NCBI GenBank assembly: GCA_009694025.1
Contig: SHVZ01000001.1
Span: 1-64,000 of the forward strand
Origin: Alphaproteobacteria bacterium
GTDB taxonomy: Bacteria; Pseudomonadota; Alphaproteobacteria; SHVZ01
Reading direction: 5' to 3'
Length of the DNA stretch: 64,000 nucleotides
This document shows positions 44,649-54,786 of this stretch, in pieces (the stretch's first letter is position 1; each line of letters begins with the position of its first letter). Both the position numbers and the translations under genes were made by a program. The notes beneath the pieces were generated by a model. It saw nothing but the letters and a program-made list of their open reading frames with translations, ran no database searches and had not been told where the DNA came from.

Positions 44649-45665
44649 ATGGCCGAGCCGATCGCCACCCTGGACGAGATCCGAAAGATCCTCCGCGCGC
44701 TGCCCGGACCGGACCTGGAGGCGGCGAGCGCGGTCGCGACCCGCGAGGCGCAGCTGACCAAGCCGCCTGGCGCGCTCGGCCGGCTCGAGGAGGTCTCGGC
44801 CTGGCTCGCCACCTGGCAGGGCCGCGCACGACCCCGCCTCGATCATCCGCGGGTCGCGGTGTTCGCCGGCAATCACGGCGTCGCGGCCCTTGGGGTCTCC
44901 GCCTTTCCGGCGTCGGTAACCCAGCAGATGGTGCAGAACTTCATCGCTGGCGGTGCAGCGATCAACCAGCTCTGCACGACCTTCGATGCCGATCTCCGCG
45001 TCTATGAGATGGCGCTGGAGACCCCGACCCTGGACTTCACCCAAGGACCGGCCATGGACGAAGAGGAGGCCGCCCGCTCGCTTGCCTACGGCATGATGGC
45101 GGTCGAGCCCGGCCTCGACGTGATGTGCCTCGGCGAGATGGGCATCGCCAACACGACCTCGGCGGCAGCGCTCGCCTGCGCGCTGTTCGGCGGCACCGCC
45201 GCCGACTGGGCCGGTCCCGGAACCGGCGTCGTCGGCGACGCCCTGAGGCGCAAGACCGAGGTCATCGCCGCCGGCGTCCTCAGGCACAAGGACGCCAAAG
45301 ACCCCTTGGAGATCCTGGCCAGGCTCGGCGGCTTCGAGCTGGCGGCCATCACCGGGGCGGTGATCGCCGCAAGGCGGGCGCGGACGCCGGTGGTGCTCGA
45401 CGGATTCGCCTGCACCGTCGCCGCCGCGGTGCTCCACCGCATCGATCCGCGATTGCTCGACCACTGCCTCGTCTCGCATGTCTCGGCCGAGCCCGGCCAT
45501 CGCCGGCTGCTCCAGACGATCGGCAAGACCGCCCTCTTCGACTTCGGCATGCGCCTCGGCGAAGCCTCCGGCGCCGCCCTCGCCCTCGGCGTGCTCAAAG
45601 CGGCGGTCGCCTGCCACACCGGCATGGCCACATTCGCCGAGGCCGGGGTCGACGGGAAACCCTGA
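44649..45665 (+). CDS. cobT: Nicotinate-nucleotide-dimethylbenzimidazole phosphoribosyltransferase (CobT), 338 aa
   Basis: Activates the lower-ligand base dimethylbenzimidazole as alpha-ribazole phosphate. [40 protein letters not shown] and the C-terminal [19 protein letters not shown] are family blocks, with the catalytic glutamate in the last. The ATG at 44649 is divergent from cobS across 68 bases. This is the small CobT/CobU-type enzyme, not the cobaltochelatase subunit that shares the name. Confidence 0.95.
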   Translation: MAEPIATLDEIRKILRALPGPDLEAASAVATREAQLTKPPGALGRLEEVSAWLATWQGRARPRLDHPRVAVFAGNHGVAALGVSAFPASVTQQMVQNFIAGGAAINQLCTTFDADLRVYEMALETPTLDFTQGPAMDEEEAARSLAYGMMAVEPGLDVMCLGEMGIANTTSAAALACALFGGTAADWAGPGTGVVGDALRRKTEVIAAGVLRHKDAKDPLEILARLGGFELAAITGAVIAARRARTPVVLDGFACTVAAAVLHRIDPRLLDHCLVSHVSAEPGHRRLLQTIGKTALFDFGMRLGEASGAALALGVLKAAVACHTGMATFAEAGVDGKP

Positions 45666-45668
45666 CGC

Positions 45669-46499
45669 CTACTCGCCCTGCTGCAGCAGCTTCCCCTGGC
45701 GCCTAGCCCAGCGGAAGGCGATGAGGAAGAGGAAGAGGCCGACGGCTATATAAGCGGCATCGGTGATCAGCGCACCGGCGAGCAGATCCCAGCGGAAGAC
45801 GCCTTCGTACATGACCGCGCGCATACCCTCGAAGACATAGGCTGCGGGCGTCCCCCAGGCGACCGGCTGCAGCCACCAGGGGAGCGTCGAGATCGGGTAG
45901 TAGATACCGCTGATCGGCGCGAAACCGAAGACCGTCGCCCAGGCCAGCCCCTCGGCGCCGGCGCCGAAGCGCAACACCAGGCCGCAGACCGCGAGCCCGA
46001 TGCCCCAGCCCATGATCATCAGGCAGACGAAGAACGGGATCAGCGGCAGGCCGAGATCGAAGATCGAGAAATGATAGAGCGGGATCGCCAGCAGCACCGC
46101 CGGGCCGACGCCGATCGCCGTCCTGATGATGCTCATCACCATCAGGGCGACGGCAAATTCGCTCGGCTTCAGCGGCGTCACGAACAGGTTCGCCAGGTTC
46201 CGCGACCACTGCTCTTCGAGGAAGGAGACGGTGATGCCGATCTGGGCACGGAAGACGATGTCCCACAGCAGCACGGCCGCCAGCAGCACGCCGGTCGCCT
46301 GGGCGACCCAGCTCGAATGGCCGATGAAGAACTGGGTGGTGAAGCCCCAGATGATCATCTGCACCGTCGGCCAATAGGCGAGCTCGAAGATCCGCGCCCA
46401 GGAGCCCTTCAGGAGATAGTAGTGGCGGAGCACGATGGCGCCGATGCGGCCGATGGAAAGGCCGACGGGGGCATTCTGACGAAGCGCGCGCGCGGTCAT
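45669..46499 (-). CDS. ABC-2-type transporter permease, 276 aa
   Basis: An inner-membrane subunit with about six hydrophobic segments. The segments AYWPTVQMIIWGFTTQFFIG and FAPISGIYYPISTLPWWLQP are typical of ABC-2 export permeases. The ATG at 46499 overlaps the stop of the ATPase gene by 4 bases (ATGA), so the two form one exporter. The substrate is unknown. The long track ORF to 48308 continues antisense through regB and is not real beyond 46499. Confidence 0.87.
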   Translation of the reverse strand: MTARALRQNAPVGLSIGRIGAIVLRHYYLLKGSWARIFELAYWPTVQMIIWGFTTQFFIGHSSWVAQATGVLLAAVLLWDIVFRAQIGITVSFLEEQWSRNLANLFVTPLKPSEFAVALMVMSIIRTAIGVGPAVLLAIPLYHFSIFDLGLPLIPFFVCLMIMGWGIGLAVCGLVLRFGAGAEGLAWATVFGFAPISGIYYPISTLPWWLQPVAWGTPAAYVFEGMRAVMYEGVFRWDLLAGALITDAAYIAVGLFLFLIAFRWARRQGKLLQQGE

Positions 46500-47236
46500 T
46501 GCGCGGCCTCGCGGCTCCTGGCGATGTCCAGGAAGACCTGCTCGAGCGTCGAGCGGCCGTAGCGCTGGATCAGGTCCGCAGGCGACCCCCGATCGACGAT
46601 GCGGCCCTGGCGCAGCATCAGCACGTGGCGGCAGAGGCGCTCGACCTCGCCCATGTTGTGGGATGCGAGCAGAATGGTGGCGCCGAGCCGCCGCTGATAG
46701 GCCTCGAGATAGGACCTGACCCAGTCGCCGGTGTCGGGATCGAGGGACGCCGTCGGCTCGTCCAGCAGCAGGAGCTCGGGTTCGTTGATCAGCGCCTTGG
46801 CGAGCGCCACCCGGGTCCGCTGTCCTGCCGAGAGCGCCCCGACCGGTCGGTCGGCGAAGCCTACGAGATCGAGGTCCTCGATCAGGCCGGAGATGCGGTC
46901 GCCGACATCCTCGATGCCGTAGAGGTGGCCGTAGACACGGAGGTTCTGGCGGGTGGTCAGGCGATGCGGCAGATCGACATAGGGCGAGGAGAAGTTCATC
47001 CGCGGCAGCACATGGGCGCGCTCGTGCCGCATGTCGCGGCCAAGAACGCGAACCTCGCCCGCCGTCGGCTCGAGCAGGCCGAGCAGCATGGCGAGCGTCG
47101 TCGTCTTGCCGGCGCCGTTGCCGCCGAGCAGCGCCACGGTGGTACCGGCCGCGACCGTAAAGGAGATGCCGTCCACCGCCGTCACCCGCTCGAAGCGTTT
47201 GGTGAGGCCGTCGACTTCGATTGCCGTAAGAGCCAT
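46496..47236 (-). CDS. ABC transporter ATP-binding protein, 246 aa
   Basis: Cytoplasmic ATPase subunit of an ABC-2 exporter. Walker A GGNGAGKTTTLAMLLGL (about residues 38-54), signature LSAGQRTRVALAKAL, Walker B ELLLLDEPTASLDPD and the switch histidine (ASHNMGEVERL) are all present. The start is ATG 47236; the track start at 47560 overlaps divergent regB. It is divergent from regB across 40 bases, so the exporter and the redox regulators could share control. Confidence 0.92.
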   Translation of the reverse strand: MALTAIEVDGLTKRFERVTAVDGISFTVAAGTTVALLGGNGAGKTTTLAMLLGLLEPTAGEVRVLGRDMRHERAHVLPRMNFSSPYVDLPHRLTTRQNLRVYGHLYGIEDVGDRISGLIEDLDLVGFADRPVGALSAGQRTRVALAKALINEPELLLLDEPTASLDPDTGDWVRSYLEAYQRRLGATILLASHNMGEVERLCRHVLMLRQGRIVDRGSPADLIQRYGRSTLEQVFLDIARSREAAQ

Positions 47237-47276
47237 CGAGGGAATATAGGGAGGGACCGACGACGAGGCCAACAGC

Positions 47277-48599
47277 GTGACCGCTCGCGTAGACCCGATC
47301 CGGCCCAGCCCGGCCCGCGCCCTCCCCCGGTCCGTCCCGTCCGGTCCCGTCCGCTTCCGCACGCTGATGCTGATCCGCTGGATCGGCGTGATCGGCCAGG
47401 CTGTCGCCCTCTTCGTCGTGCATATCGGCTTCGGTCTCGAGCTGCCGATGGTGTTGGCGATCGCCATCGTCGGGGTCTCCGCCCTCCTCAACCTGGTCCT
47501 GCAACTGAGCCCACCGACCGGCGGGCGTATCGACCACCGCCAGGCGACGCTGTTCCTCACCTACGACCTCCTGCAGCTGGCCGCCCTCCTGTTCCTGACC
47601 GGCGGGCTCTACAACCCCTTCGCCGTGCTGATCCTGGCGCCGGTCACCATCTCGGCGACGGTGCTCTCCCGACACACGACCGTCGCGCTCTCGGTACTGG
47701 CGGTCTTCCTCGTCTCGGTGCTGGCGTTCTGGCACCTGCCCCTGCCGTCGCCCTTCGTCTGGGCCGAGCCGTCGCGCATGGTTGCGCTCGGCCTCTGGGT
47801 GGCGCAAGTCTGCGCCATCGTGTTCACGGCGAGCTATACCTTCGCGGTCGCCGAGGAGGCCCGGCGCATGTCGGACGCGCTCTCGGCGACCCAGATGGCG
47901 CTCGCGCGCGAGCAGCGGGTCTCGGCGCTCGGCGGCCTTGCCGCGGCGGCGGCGCACGAGCTGGGCTCGCCGCTTTCGACCATTGCGGTCGCTGCCAAGG
48001 AGCTGGCGCGCGACGTCCCGCCGGATTCGCCCTATGCCGACGATGTCCGTCTGCTGGTGAGCCAGAGCCAGCGCTGCAGCGACATCCTGGCCCAGATCGC
48101 CCACCTGCCGGAGGAAGCCGATCCGGCGACGCCGTTCGAACGCCTGCCGATCTCGGCCCTGGTCGAGCTCGCCGCCCTCCCCTACGAGAAGGATGACATC
48201 GAGGTCGACTTCCGCCAGCCCGCCGAGGGCGGGGACGCCGAGCCGGTGGTTCCGCGGACGCCGGAGCTGCTGCACGGCCTCGGCACGCTGATCCAGAACG
48301 CGGTCCAATTCGCCAAGTCCCGAGTCGCGGTCGAAACCTCATGGGACCAGGCCGAGGCCAGGATCGCCATCCTCGATGACGGCCCCGGGTTCTCACCGAT
48401 GGTCCTTGCCGAGCTCGGCGAACCCTACGTCTCCAGCCGCTCCGGGGGCGGCGGCCATATGGGCCTCGGCGTCTTCATCGCGCTCTCGCTCCTCGATCGC
48501 GGCGGCGCCGCCGTCGCCTTCGACAACCGGCCGGAGGGCGGTGCCCGGGTTGTGGTCCGCTGGGATCGCGCCATACTGGAGGGAGTCCGCACCCCTTGA
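47277..48599 (+). CDS. regB: Redox sensor histidine kinase RegB/PrrB, 440 aa
   Basis: A membrane kinase that senses the respiratory/ubiquinone state and phosphorylates RegA. Six N-terminal hydrophobic helices are visible. The quinone-site motif GGLYNPF lies at residues 109-115, the H-box AAAAHELGSPLSTIAV with phosphorylated H227, and the redox-type cysteine at about C267 in SQRCSDILAQ. ATP-binding N and G boxes follow (LIQNAVQFAK, LDDGPGFSP, GGGGHMGLGVFIA). It starts with GTG 47277 and overlaps regA (TTGA). Confidence 0.93.
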   Translation: MTARVDPIRPSPARALPRSVPSGPVRFRTLMLIRWIGVIGQAVALFVVHIGFGLELPMVLAIAIVGVSALLNLVLQLSPPTGGRIDHRQATLFLTYDLLQLAALLFLTGGLYNPFAVLILAPVTISATVLSRHTTVALSVLAVFLVSVLAFWHLPLPSPFVWAEPSRMVALGLWVAQVCAIVFTASYTFAVAEEARRMSDALSATQMALAREQRVSALGGLAAAAAHELGSPLSTIAVAAKELARDVPPDSPYADDVRLLVSQSQRCSDILAQIAHLPEEADPATPFERLPISALVELAALPYEKDDIEVDFRQPAEGGDAEPVVPRTPELLHGLGTLIQNAVQFAKSRVAVETSWDQAEARIAILDDGPGFSPMVLAELGEPYVSSRSGGGGHMGLGVFIALSLLDRGGAAVAFDNRPEGGARVVVRWDRAILEGVRTP

Positions 48600-49156
48600 G
48601 CGCGAGCGCATCGATGACCACGGCGGCGGGTGACCAGACGCTCCTGATCGTCGATGACGACGAACCCTTACGCACACGGCTCGCCCGTGCGCTGGAGAAG
48701 CGCGGCTTCCTGGTCGCGACCGCCGAATCCGTTGCCGCCGGCAAGGCTCATGCGGCCGCTTCGCCGCCCGCCTTCGCCGTTGTCGACTTGCGGCTTGGCG
48801 ACGGCAGCGGCCTCGACGTCGTCCAGGCCTTGAGGAGCGCGCGGCCCGACGTGCGCGTGGTCGTGCTGACCGGGTACGGCAACATCGCGACCGCGGTTGC
48901 CGCCGTGAAGGCAGGTGCGGTCGACTACCTGCCGAAGCCGGCGGACGCCGACGCGATCGAAGCGGCGCTGAGGGCTCGCACCCAGACCATGGCGCCACCG
49001 CCGGAGAACCCGATGTCGGCCGACCGGGTTCGCTGGGAGCACATTCAGAGGGTCTTCGAACAATGCGACCGCAACGTCTCGGAGACGGCGCGGCGGTTGC
49101 GCATGCATCGGCGAACGCTTCAGCGCATCCTCGCCAAGCACGCGCCGAAGGACTGA
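48596..49156 (+). CDS. regA: Response regulator RegA/PrrA/ActR, 186 aa
   Basis: The partner of RegB and global regulator of energy metabolism genes. The receiver domain has DDDEPLR, the phosphoacceptor D64 in VVDLRLGDGSGLD, the T of VVLTGYGNIATAV and the K in YLPKPAD. The C-terminus is a Fis-type HTH (NVSETARRLRMHRRTLQRIL). The TTG at 48596 overlaps the regB stop and has GGAGGGAG about 10 bases upstream; ATG 48614 is an alternative that drops six residues. It is encoded directly after its kinase. Confidence 0.93.
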   Translation: MSASASMTTAAGDQTLLIVDDDEPLRTRLARALEKRGFLVATAESVAAGKAHAAASPPAFAVVDLRLGDGSGLDVVQALRSARPDVRVVVLTGYGNIATAVAAVKAGAVDYLPKPADADAIEAALRARTQTMAPPPENPMSADRVRWEHIQRVFEQCDRNVSETARRLRMHRRTLQRILAKHAPKD

Positions 49157-49257
49157 GCCGCCGAGAATGGGCCGACCGCCGGCGCGGCGAAGCCAGGGAA
49201 CGCGCGACCGGGTCTACCGTCGAACGGAGAGGGTGCGAGGCGAAGCGGCGTGGGTGA

Positions 49258-49286
49258 GGGAAAGCGCCTCCGTAAGAGGCGCTGCG
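49258..49286 (-). terminator. Terminator of the degenerate EAL gene
   Basis: On the minus strand, immediately after the EAL-like stop, AGCGCCTC-TTACG-GAGGCGCT forms a perfect 8-bp stem (49263-49283) followed by TTTCCCTC. Its position and T-rich tail fit intrinsic termination of the leftward gene. It also separates that gene from the convergent regA. Confidence 0.7.
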
Positions 49287-50534
49287 TCAGCCGACCCGGC
49301 GCTCGGATTGGATCATCTTGTCGATGATCCGGCCCTGGAACATGGTGATGCCCATCGACTGGCCGAAGCGGATCGCTTCCTCTGAGTCGCAGCGGCAGAG
49401 GATGATGCGGGCTCGGCCGGAGCGGTCGATGTGCTCCTTGATCTCGGTCTGGCGGCGCCCGCTCGCGTCGTCGTTCATGTCCGGCGACCAGATCAGCTTG
49501 ATGAGATCGAGGCCGAGCCGTTCGCGATCGATGAACTGCAGCGTCAGGTGGTTCATGCCGTCGAGGCAGATGCGGTAGCCGCGCTCGCGCATGAAGTCGC
49601 GGGCGAACATGAAGGCGCCCATGTCGCCGAAGATGTCGATCTTCTGCAGCTCGATCACCACCGTGCCGCGGGCCACCGCCTTCAGCGAGGAGTCGAAGTT
49701 GAGGAAAGCCGGCGACAGGATGGTACCGACGTTCATGTTGATCGAGAACGAGCTGGCGATCGTCGTATCGTCGTTGCGCATCAGGAGAGACAGCATGCGC
49801 TGATCGAGCACTTGGGTGAGGTGCTGGAACAGCCAGATGTTGCCGGCAAGGTCGAAATCCGGGAGCACGGTCTGCTGCAGGTCGGCGATCGAGATGTAGA
49901 GCTCGCGGAACACCGGCTGCGGCGTGGTCGATCCCGGCGCGATCGCACACACCGGCTGGCGGCGCATCAGGTTCGAGAGGTCGGCGCGCAGAAGAAAGCC
50001 TTCGAGCTTGCCGAGCTGTTCGGGGTCGATCGACTTTCGCTGCGCCTTGCCCCTGCTCTCGGCCGCGACCTCCGCGGCAACCGACAGCCTGGACTTCCGC
50101 TCGCGCTCCCGGTGCGACTGCTGCACCATCTGGAAGACTTCGTCGTACTGGAGTTCGAGACTGTACCAGGTGCAGAACCGCGCCAGATCCTCCTCGTCCT
50201 CGCCTTGGCTGAGCGGATCCTCGCTGAACAGGAACCGAACCTTCATCACCGCGGTGTCGATGTCGGTGACCGAGGCGCCCTTGCAGACGAAGAAGATGTC
50301 GGAGTTCGAGAGGATGAAGGTCTGACCCTCGAAGTTCTGCACGATGCCTTCGAAAGTCGCCGCCGCGATCTTGATGTGGTAGTCGCGCCGATTCTGGGGC
50401 CTGAGCCGCGACAGATGTATGTGGACCGCGCGACGGCCCTCCAGGTTCTTGCCAAGCCGCTGGAGGTAGTCCAGCAGCATGTACTCCTGGCTAGGAGCGC
50501 GCGAACCTGAGATCTGTGTTTTGGCCGTGGTCAT
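49287..50534 (-). CDS. Degenerate GGDEF-like/EAL-domain protein, 415 aa
   Basis: Residues about 40-130 (HIHLSRLRPQNRRDYHIKIA, NSDIFFVCKGASVTDIDTAV) look like a degenerate GGDEF-like fold. Residues about 185-415 follow the EAL fold but without its catalytic set: the EAL motif reads ELY (VFRELYISIADLQ), the later E is in VVIELQKIDIFGD, the paired aspartates are reduced to LDG, and only the final G..QG region (GQSMGITMFQGRIID) is well kept. It should therefore not hydrolyse c-di-GMP and probably acts as a sensor or scaffold. Single gene with its own terminator. Confidence 0.75.
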   Translation of the reverse strand: MTTAKTQISGSRAPSQEYMLLDYLQRLGKNLEGRRAVHIHLSRLRPQNRRDYHIKIAAATFEGIVQNFEGQTFILSNSDIFFVCKGASVTDIDTAVMKVRFLFSEDPLSQGEDEEDLARFCTWYSLELQYDEVFQMVQQSHRERERKSRLSVAAEVAAESRGKAQRKSIDPEQLGKLEGFLLRADLSNLMRRQPVCAIAPGSTTPQPVFRELYISIADLQQTVLPDFDLAGNIWLFQHLTQVLDQRMLSLLMRNDDTTIASSFSINMNVGTILSPAFLNFDSSLKAVARGTVVIELQKIDIFGDMGAFMFARDFMRERGYRICLDGMNHLTLQFIDRERLGLDLIKLIWSPDMNDDASGRRQTEIKEHIDRSGRARIILCRCDSEEAIRFGQSMGITMFQGRIIDKMIQSERRVG

Positions 50535-50795
50535 GGCACGGGCGCCTCGATCAAAATGGCCACCCCATAGTGCATCAACCCCGTGTCGGACCTTAACGCC
50601 GCGCCCCGGTTCCGTCTATGCGGCCACCGCCGAGCCTCAGCCTATGCAAGGATTGGATAACAAAACCCAACAATTTGTCTATAACAATCCGGGGCTTGGC
50701 CATCAGAAGGCCATTGTTTGCAGCGCAGCTTGGCGGCGGCCCGGGCTTCGGTTAGTGGCTTGACCCGGTTCCTCGCTTGGGGAGATTCGGACGCG
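50535..50795. other. Divergent intergenic region before the UDP-glucuronate decarboxylase gene
   Basis: These 261 bp separate the leftward EAL-like gene from the rightward sugar-nucleotide genes. The segment at about 50648-50690 is markedly AT-rich (GGATAACAAAACCCAACAAT, then TTGTCTATAACAATCC) and has a -10-like TATAAC, so it probably holds the promoter for the rightward operon. I could not place a convincing -35 at proper spacing. No ORF in it is credible. Confidence 0.45.
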
Positions 50796-51737
<942 letters not shown>

Positions 51738-51750
51738 TTCGGACCGCCGC

Positions 51751-53220
51751 ATGACCGAACGCTCCGACCTCGCCCAGCGCGTCGCCGATTTCGCCAAGGC
51801 GCGGATCCTCTGTGTCGGCGACGTCATGCTCGACCGCTATATATACGGAACGGTCGACCGCATCTCGCCGGAGGCCCCGATCCCCATCCTCTCGGTCACC
51901 CGCGAGATGGCGATGCTCGGCGGCGCCGGCAACGTCGTCCGCAACCTCGCCGCGCTGAAAGCGAGCTGCTGCTTCGTCTCGCTGATCGGCGAGGACCCGG
52001 CGGGACGCGAAGTGACGCAGCTGATCGCGGCGGAACCCTCGGTCGAGCCCAACCTGCTGCCCGAGCCCGACCGGGTCACCACCATCAAGGTCCGCTACGT
52101 TGCAGGATCCCAGCAATTGCTTCGCGCCGACCGCGAGACCGTCCGGCCGGCCAAGCCGACGACCGAGTCCGAGCTGGTCCGCCGCGCCGGTGACGACCTC
52201 AAGCACTGCCAGTCCGTCGTCCTCTCCGACTACGGCAAGGGCGTCTTGTCCGATGACGTCATCGGCCGGATCATCGCCGCCGCCCGGGCCCAAGGCCGCC
52301 CGGTGGTGGTCGATCCGCGCGGCAACGACCCCCGTCGCTATGCCGGAGCCACCGTCATCACGCCGAACCGCCGCGAGCTCGGCGAGCTTGCCGGACGGCG
52401 CATCGGCACCGCCGACCAGATCCGCGAGGCGGCCCACGAGGTCATGGGCCAGGGCGCCATCGAAGCGGTCCTGGTGACGCTGAGCCAGGACGGCATGGCC
52501 CTGTTCACCGCGTCGGGCGAGGAGCATCATTTCCGCGCCGAGGCGCTCGAGGTCTACGATGTGTCCGGCGCCGGCGACACGGTGGTGGCAGTCGTCGCCT
52601 GCGCGCTCGCCTCCGGCCTCTCCCTCGCCGACGCGGCACGGCTCGCCTCGGTCGCCGCCGGGATCGTCGTCGGCAAGATCGGTACCGCGGTGGTCCACCC
52701 GGAGGAGCTGGTCTTCGCGCTCCGCGCCGAGGACCTGAGATTCAGCGAGGCCAAGGCCGCGACCATGGAGCAGGCGCTGGAGCGGGTCGCGACCTGGCGC
52801 CGCCAGGGCTTTCGGATCGGCTTCACCAACGGCTGCTTCGACCTGCTCCATCCCGGCCACGTGTCGCTGTTGGGCCAGGCGCGCACCCGCTGCGACAAGT
52901 TGATCGTCGGCCTCAATTCCGATGCGTCGGTGGCGCGCCTCAAAGGACCGGACCGGCCGGTACAGTCGGAGGCGGCCCGCGCCGCCGTGCTGGGATCGCT
53001 CGCCAGTGTCGATCTCGTCGTCGTCTTCGGCGAGGACACCCCGCTCGAGATCATCCGGGCGCTCAAGCCCGACCTGCTGGTCAAGGGCGCCGACTACACC
53101 GTCGACGCGGTGGTCGGCGCCGACGTGGTCCAGGCCTATGGCGGTCAGGTGTATCTGGCCGAACTCGCGGAGGGCCATTCGACCAGCAACGTCATCCGCC
53201 GGATGGCGGGCAAGGGCTAG
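51751..53220 (+). CDS. hldE: Bifunctional heptose-7-phosphate kinase / heptose-1-phosphate adenylyltransferase (HldE), 489 aa
   Basis: Makes ADP-heptose for the lipopolysaccharide core. The N-terminal ribokinase-like domain has DVMLDRYIYGTVDRISPEAP, GGAGNVVRNLAAL and the catalytic VSGAGDTVVAVVACALA. The C-terminal nucleotidyltransferase domain has FTNGCFDLLHPGHVSLL (HxGH) and LVKGADYTVDAVVGADVV. Both halves are complete. I choose ATG 51751; the track start (GTG 51724) would overlap the previous gene. The 3' end overlaps convergent xseA by 4 bases. Confidence 0.95.
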   Translation: MTERSDLAQRVADFAKARILCVGDVMLDRYIYGTVDRISPEAPIPILSVTREMAMLGGAGNVVRNLAALKASCCFVSLIGEDPAGREVTQLIAAEPSVEPNLLPEPDRVTTIKVRYVAGSQQLLRADRETVRPAKPTTESELVRRAGDDLKHCQSVVLSDYGKGVLSDDVIGRIIAAARAQGRPVVVDPRGNDPRRYAGATVITPNRRELGELAGRRIGTADQIREAAHEVMGQGAIEAVLVTLSQDGMALFTASGEEHHFRAEALEVYDVSGAGDTVVAVVACALASGLSLADAARLASVAAGIVVGKIGTAVVHPEELVFALRAEDLRFSEAKAATMEQALERVATWRRQGFRIGFTNGCFDLLHPGHVSLLGQARTRCDKLIVGLNSDASVARLKGPDRPVQSEAARAAVLGSLASVDLVVVFGEDTPLEIIRALKPDLLVKGADYTVDAVVGADVVQAYGGQVYLAELAEGHSTSNVIRRMAGKG

Positions 53221-54740
53221 ATCAGTGTTCCCTGCTCGGCAGCGGCCTTGGCCTTACGCCTGGACTCGCCTTCGGCGATCGCCGTCCGCTCGCCGTCGGC
53301 GAAGCGGAGGCTGAGCCGCTCGCCGGCTTTGAGGTCGGAAGCCTGGGTCACCGGCGCGCCGGCGCGGTCGCGCACCAGAACGAATCCCCGCTCCAGCACA
53401 CGCTCATAGGAGTAGCTGTCGAGGAGCTGCCCAAGCCGGGCGAGGTCGCCGGTCGCCACGGTCACCGCTTGCCCGCCGAGGCGCCCAAGGCGCTGACCGA
53501 GGTCAGCCGACCGACGGCGGCCGTCTTCGATCGCCACCGTCAGCGGCCGTGGCCTCAGCCCGCCGGCCGCGACAGCGAGGCGGCGCACGCGCTCGGCCGT
53601 CGCCTTCGCTTCCGCCCCGACGAGCTTCTGCATGACAAGCTTCAGGTGCTGACCGGCCGCTTGCACGAGTTCGCGCGGACTCAGCAGCCTGGCGCCCAGG
53701 CGCGCGAGCATCGCCGTCCGTTCGTCGATCAGGCGCGGCATCGCCAGGCGGAGACGCTCGGCCCGGTCGTCGAGCCGCTGGGCCGACGCCCCCAGGACCT
53801 GGGCCGGATCGCCGAGGCCCCGTCCCAGGCTCTTCAGATGCTTCGACTGGTCCTCGAGTCCGCGCTGAATACTCCCGGCAAGGCGCGCGCCGATCTCGGC
53901 GAGGCGCGTCGCCAGCTCGGCGCGGACGGGCACCGCCAGCTCGGCCGCGGCGGTCGGCGTCGGCGCCCGAAGGTCCGAGGCGAAGTCGATCAGAGTGGTG
54001 TCGGTCTCGTGGCCGACCGCCGAGATCAGCGGAATCTCCGAAGCGGCGGCGGCCCGCACCACCGCCTCGTCGTTGAACGCCATCAAGTCCTCGAGGCTGC
54101 CGCCGCCACGGGCGACGATCAGCAGGTCGGGGCGGGGGATCGGGCCGCCGGCCGCGATACGATTGAAACCCTGGATCGCGGCGGTCACCTGCTCGGCCGC
54201 GCCCTCGCCCTGGACCAGGACCGGCCAGACCAGCACATGGCGGGGGAAGCGGTCGGCGAGCCGGTGCAGGATGTCGCGGATCACCGCCCCGGTCGGCGAG
54301 GTGATGACGCCGATCACGGCGGGCAGCGTCGGGATCGGGCGCTTGCGCCCGGGGTCGAACAGGCCTTCGGCGGCGAGGCGCTTCCTGCGGTCCTCGATCA
54401 GCTTGAGGAGCGCCCCTTCGCCGGCCAGCTCCATCTGCTCGATCACCATCTGGTACTTCGAGCGGCCGGGATACGTGGTGAGCTTGCCGATGCAGATCAC
54501 CTCCATGCCGTCCTCGGGCTTGACTCCGAGTCGGCCGGCGGTGCCCTTCCAGCAGACGGCGTCGAGAACCGCCTCCGCATCTTTGAGGGTCAGGTAGAGG
54601 TGGCCCGAGGCGGCGCGCTTGAACCCGGAGATCTCGCCCCGGACCCTGACCCGCTCGAAGGCCTGCTCGACCGTGCGCTTCAGCGCATGGGACAGCTCCG
54701 AGACTGAAAATTCCGGCAGGTTGTGAGTCGTCTCCGACAT
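53217..54740 (-). CDS. xseA: Exodeoxyribonuclease VII large subunit (XseA), 507 aa
   Basis: The catalytic subunit of a single-strand DNA exonuclease. The N-terminal OB-fold runs FSVSELSHALKRTVEQAFER to about residue 110. The catalytic domain carries IGVITSPTGAVIRDILHRLA, IVARGGGSLEDLMAFNDEAV and SAVGHETDTTLIDFASDLRA, the conserved RGGGS-L-DL and GHE-D blocks. A long helical C-terminal part and the YERVLERGFVLVRD end follow. The start is ATG 54740. It is divergent from purD across 46 bases. Confidence 0.95.
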   Translation of the reverse strand: MSETTHNLPEFSVSELSHALKRTVEQAFERVRVRGEISGFKRAASGHLYLTLKDAEAVLDAVCWKGTAGRLGVKPEDGMEVICIGKLTTYPGRSKYQMVIEQMELAGEGALLKLIEDRRKRLAAEGLFDPGRKRPIPTLPAVIGVITSPTGAVIRDILHRLADRFPRHVLVWPVLVQGEGAAEQVTAAIQGFNRIAAGGPIPRPDLLIVARGGGSLEDLMAFNDEAVVRAAAASEIPLISAVGHETDTTLIDFASDLRAPTPTAAAELAVPVRAELATRLAEIGARLAGSIQRGLEDQSKHLKSLGRGLGDPAQVLGASAQRLDDRAERLRLAMPRLIDERTAMLARLGARLLSPRELVQAAGQHLKLVMQKLVGAEAKATAERVRRLAVAAGGLRPRPLTVAIEDGRRRSADLGQRLGRLGGQAVTVATGDLARLGQLLDSYSYERVLERGFVLVRDRAGAPVTQASDLKAGERLSLRFADGERTAIAEGESRRKAKAAAEQGTLI

Positions 54741-54786
54741 GGCCCGATGATATATGAGCCGCGCCCTAGCAGGTAAGGAGAGCAGG

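Noticed and set aside
45669-48308. 879-aa minus-strand ORF
   Set aside because: Only the final 276 residues encode the ABC-2 permease. The upstream part runs antisense to the ATPase promoter region and regB and reads the ATPase gene out of frame.
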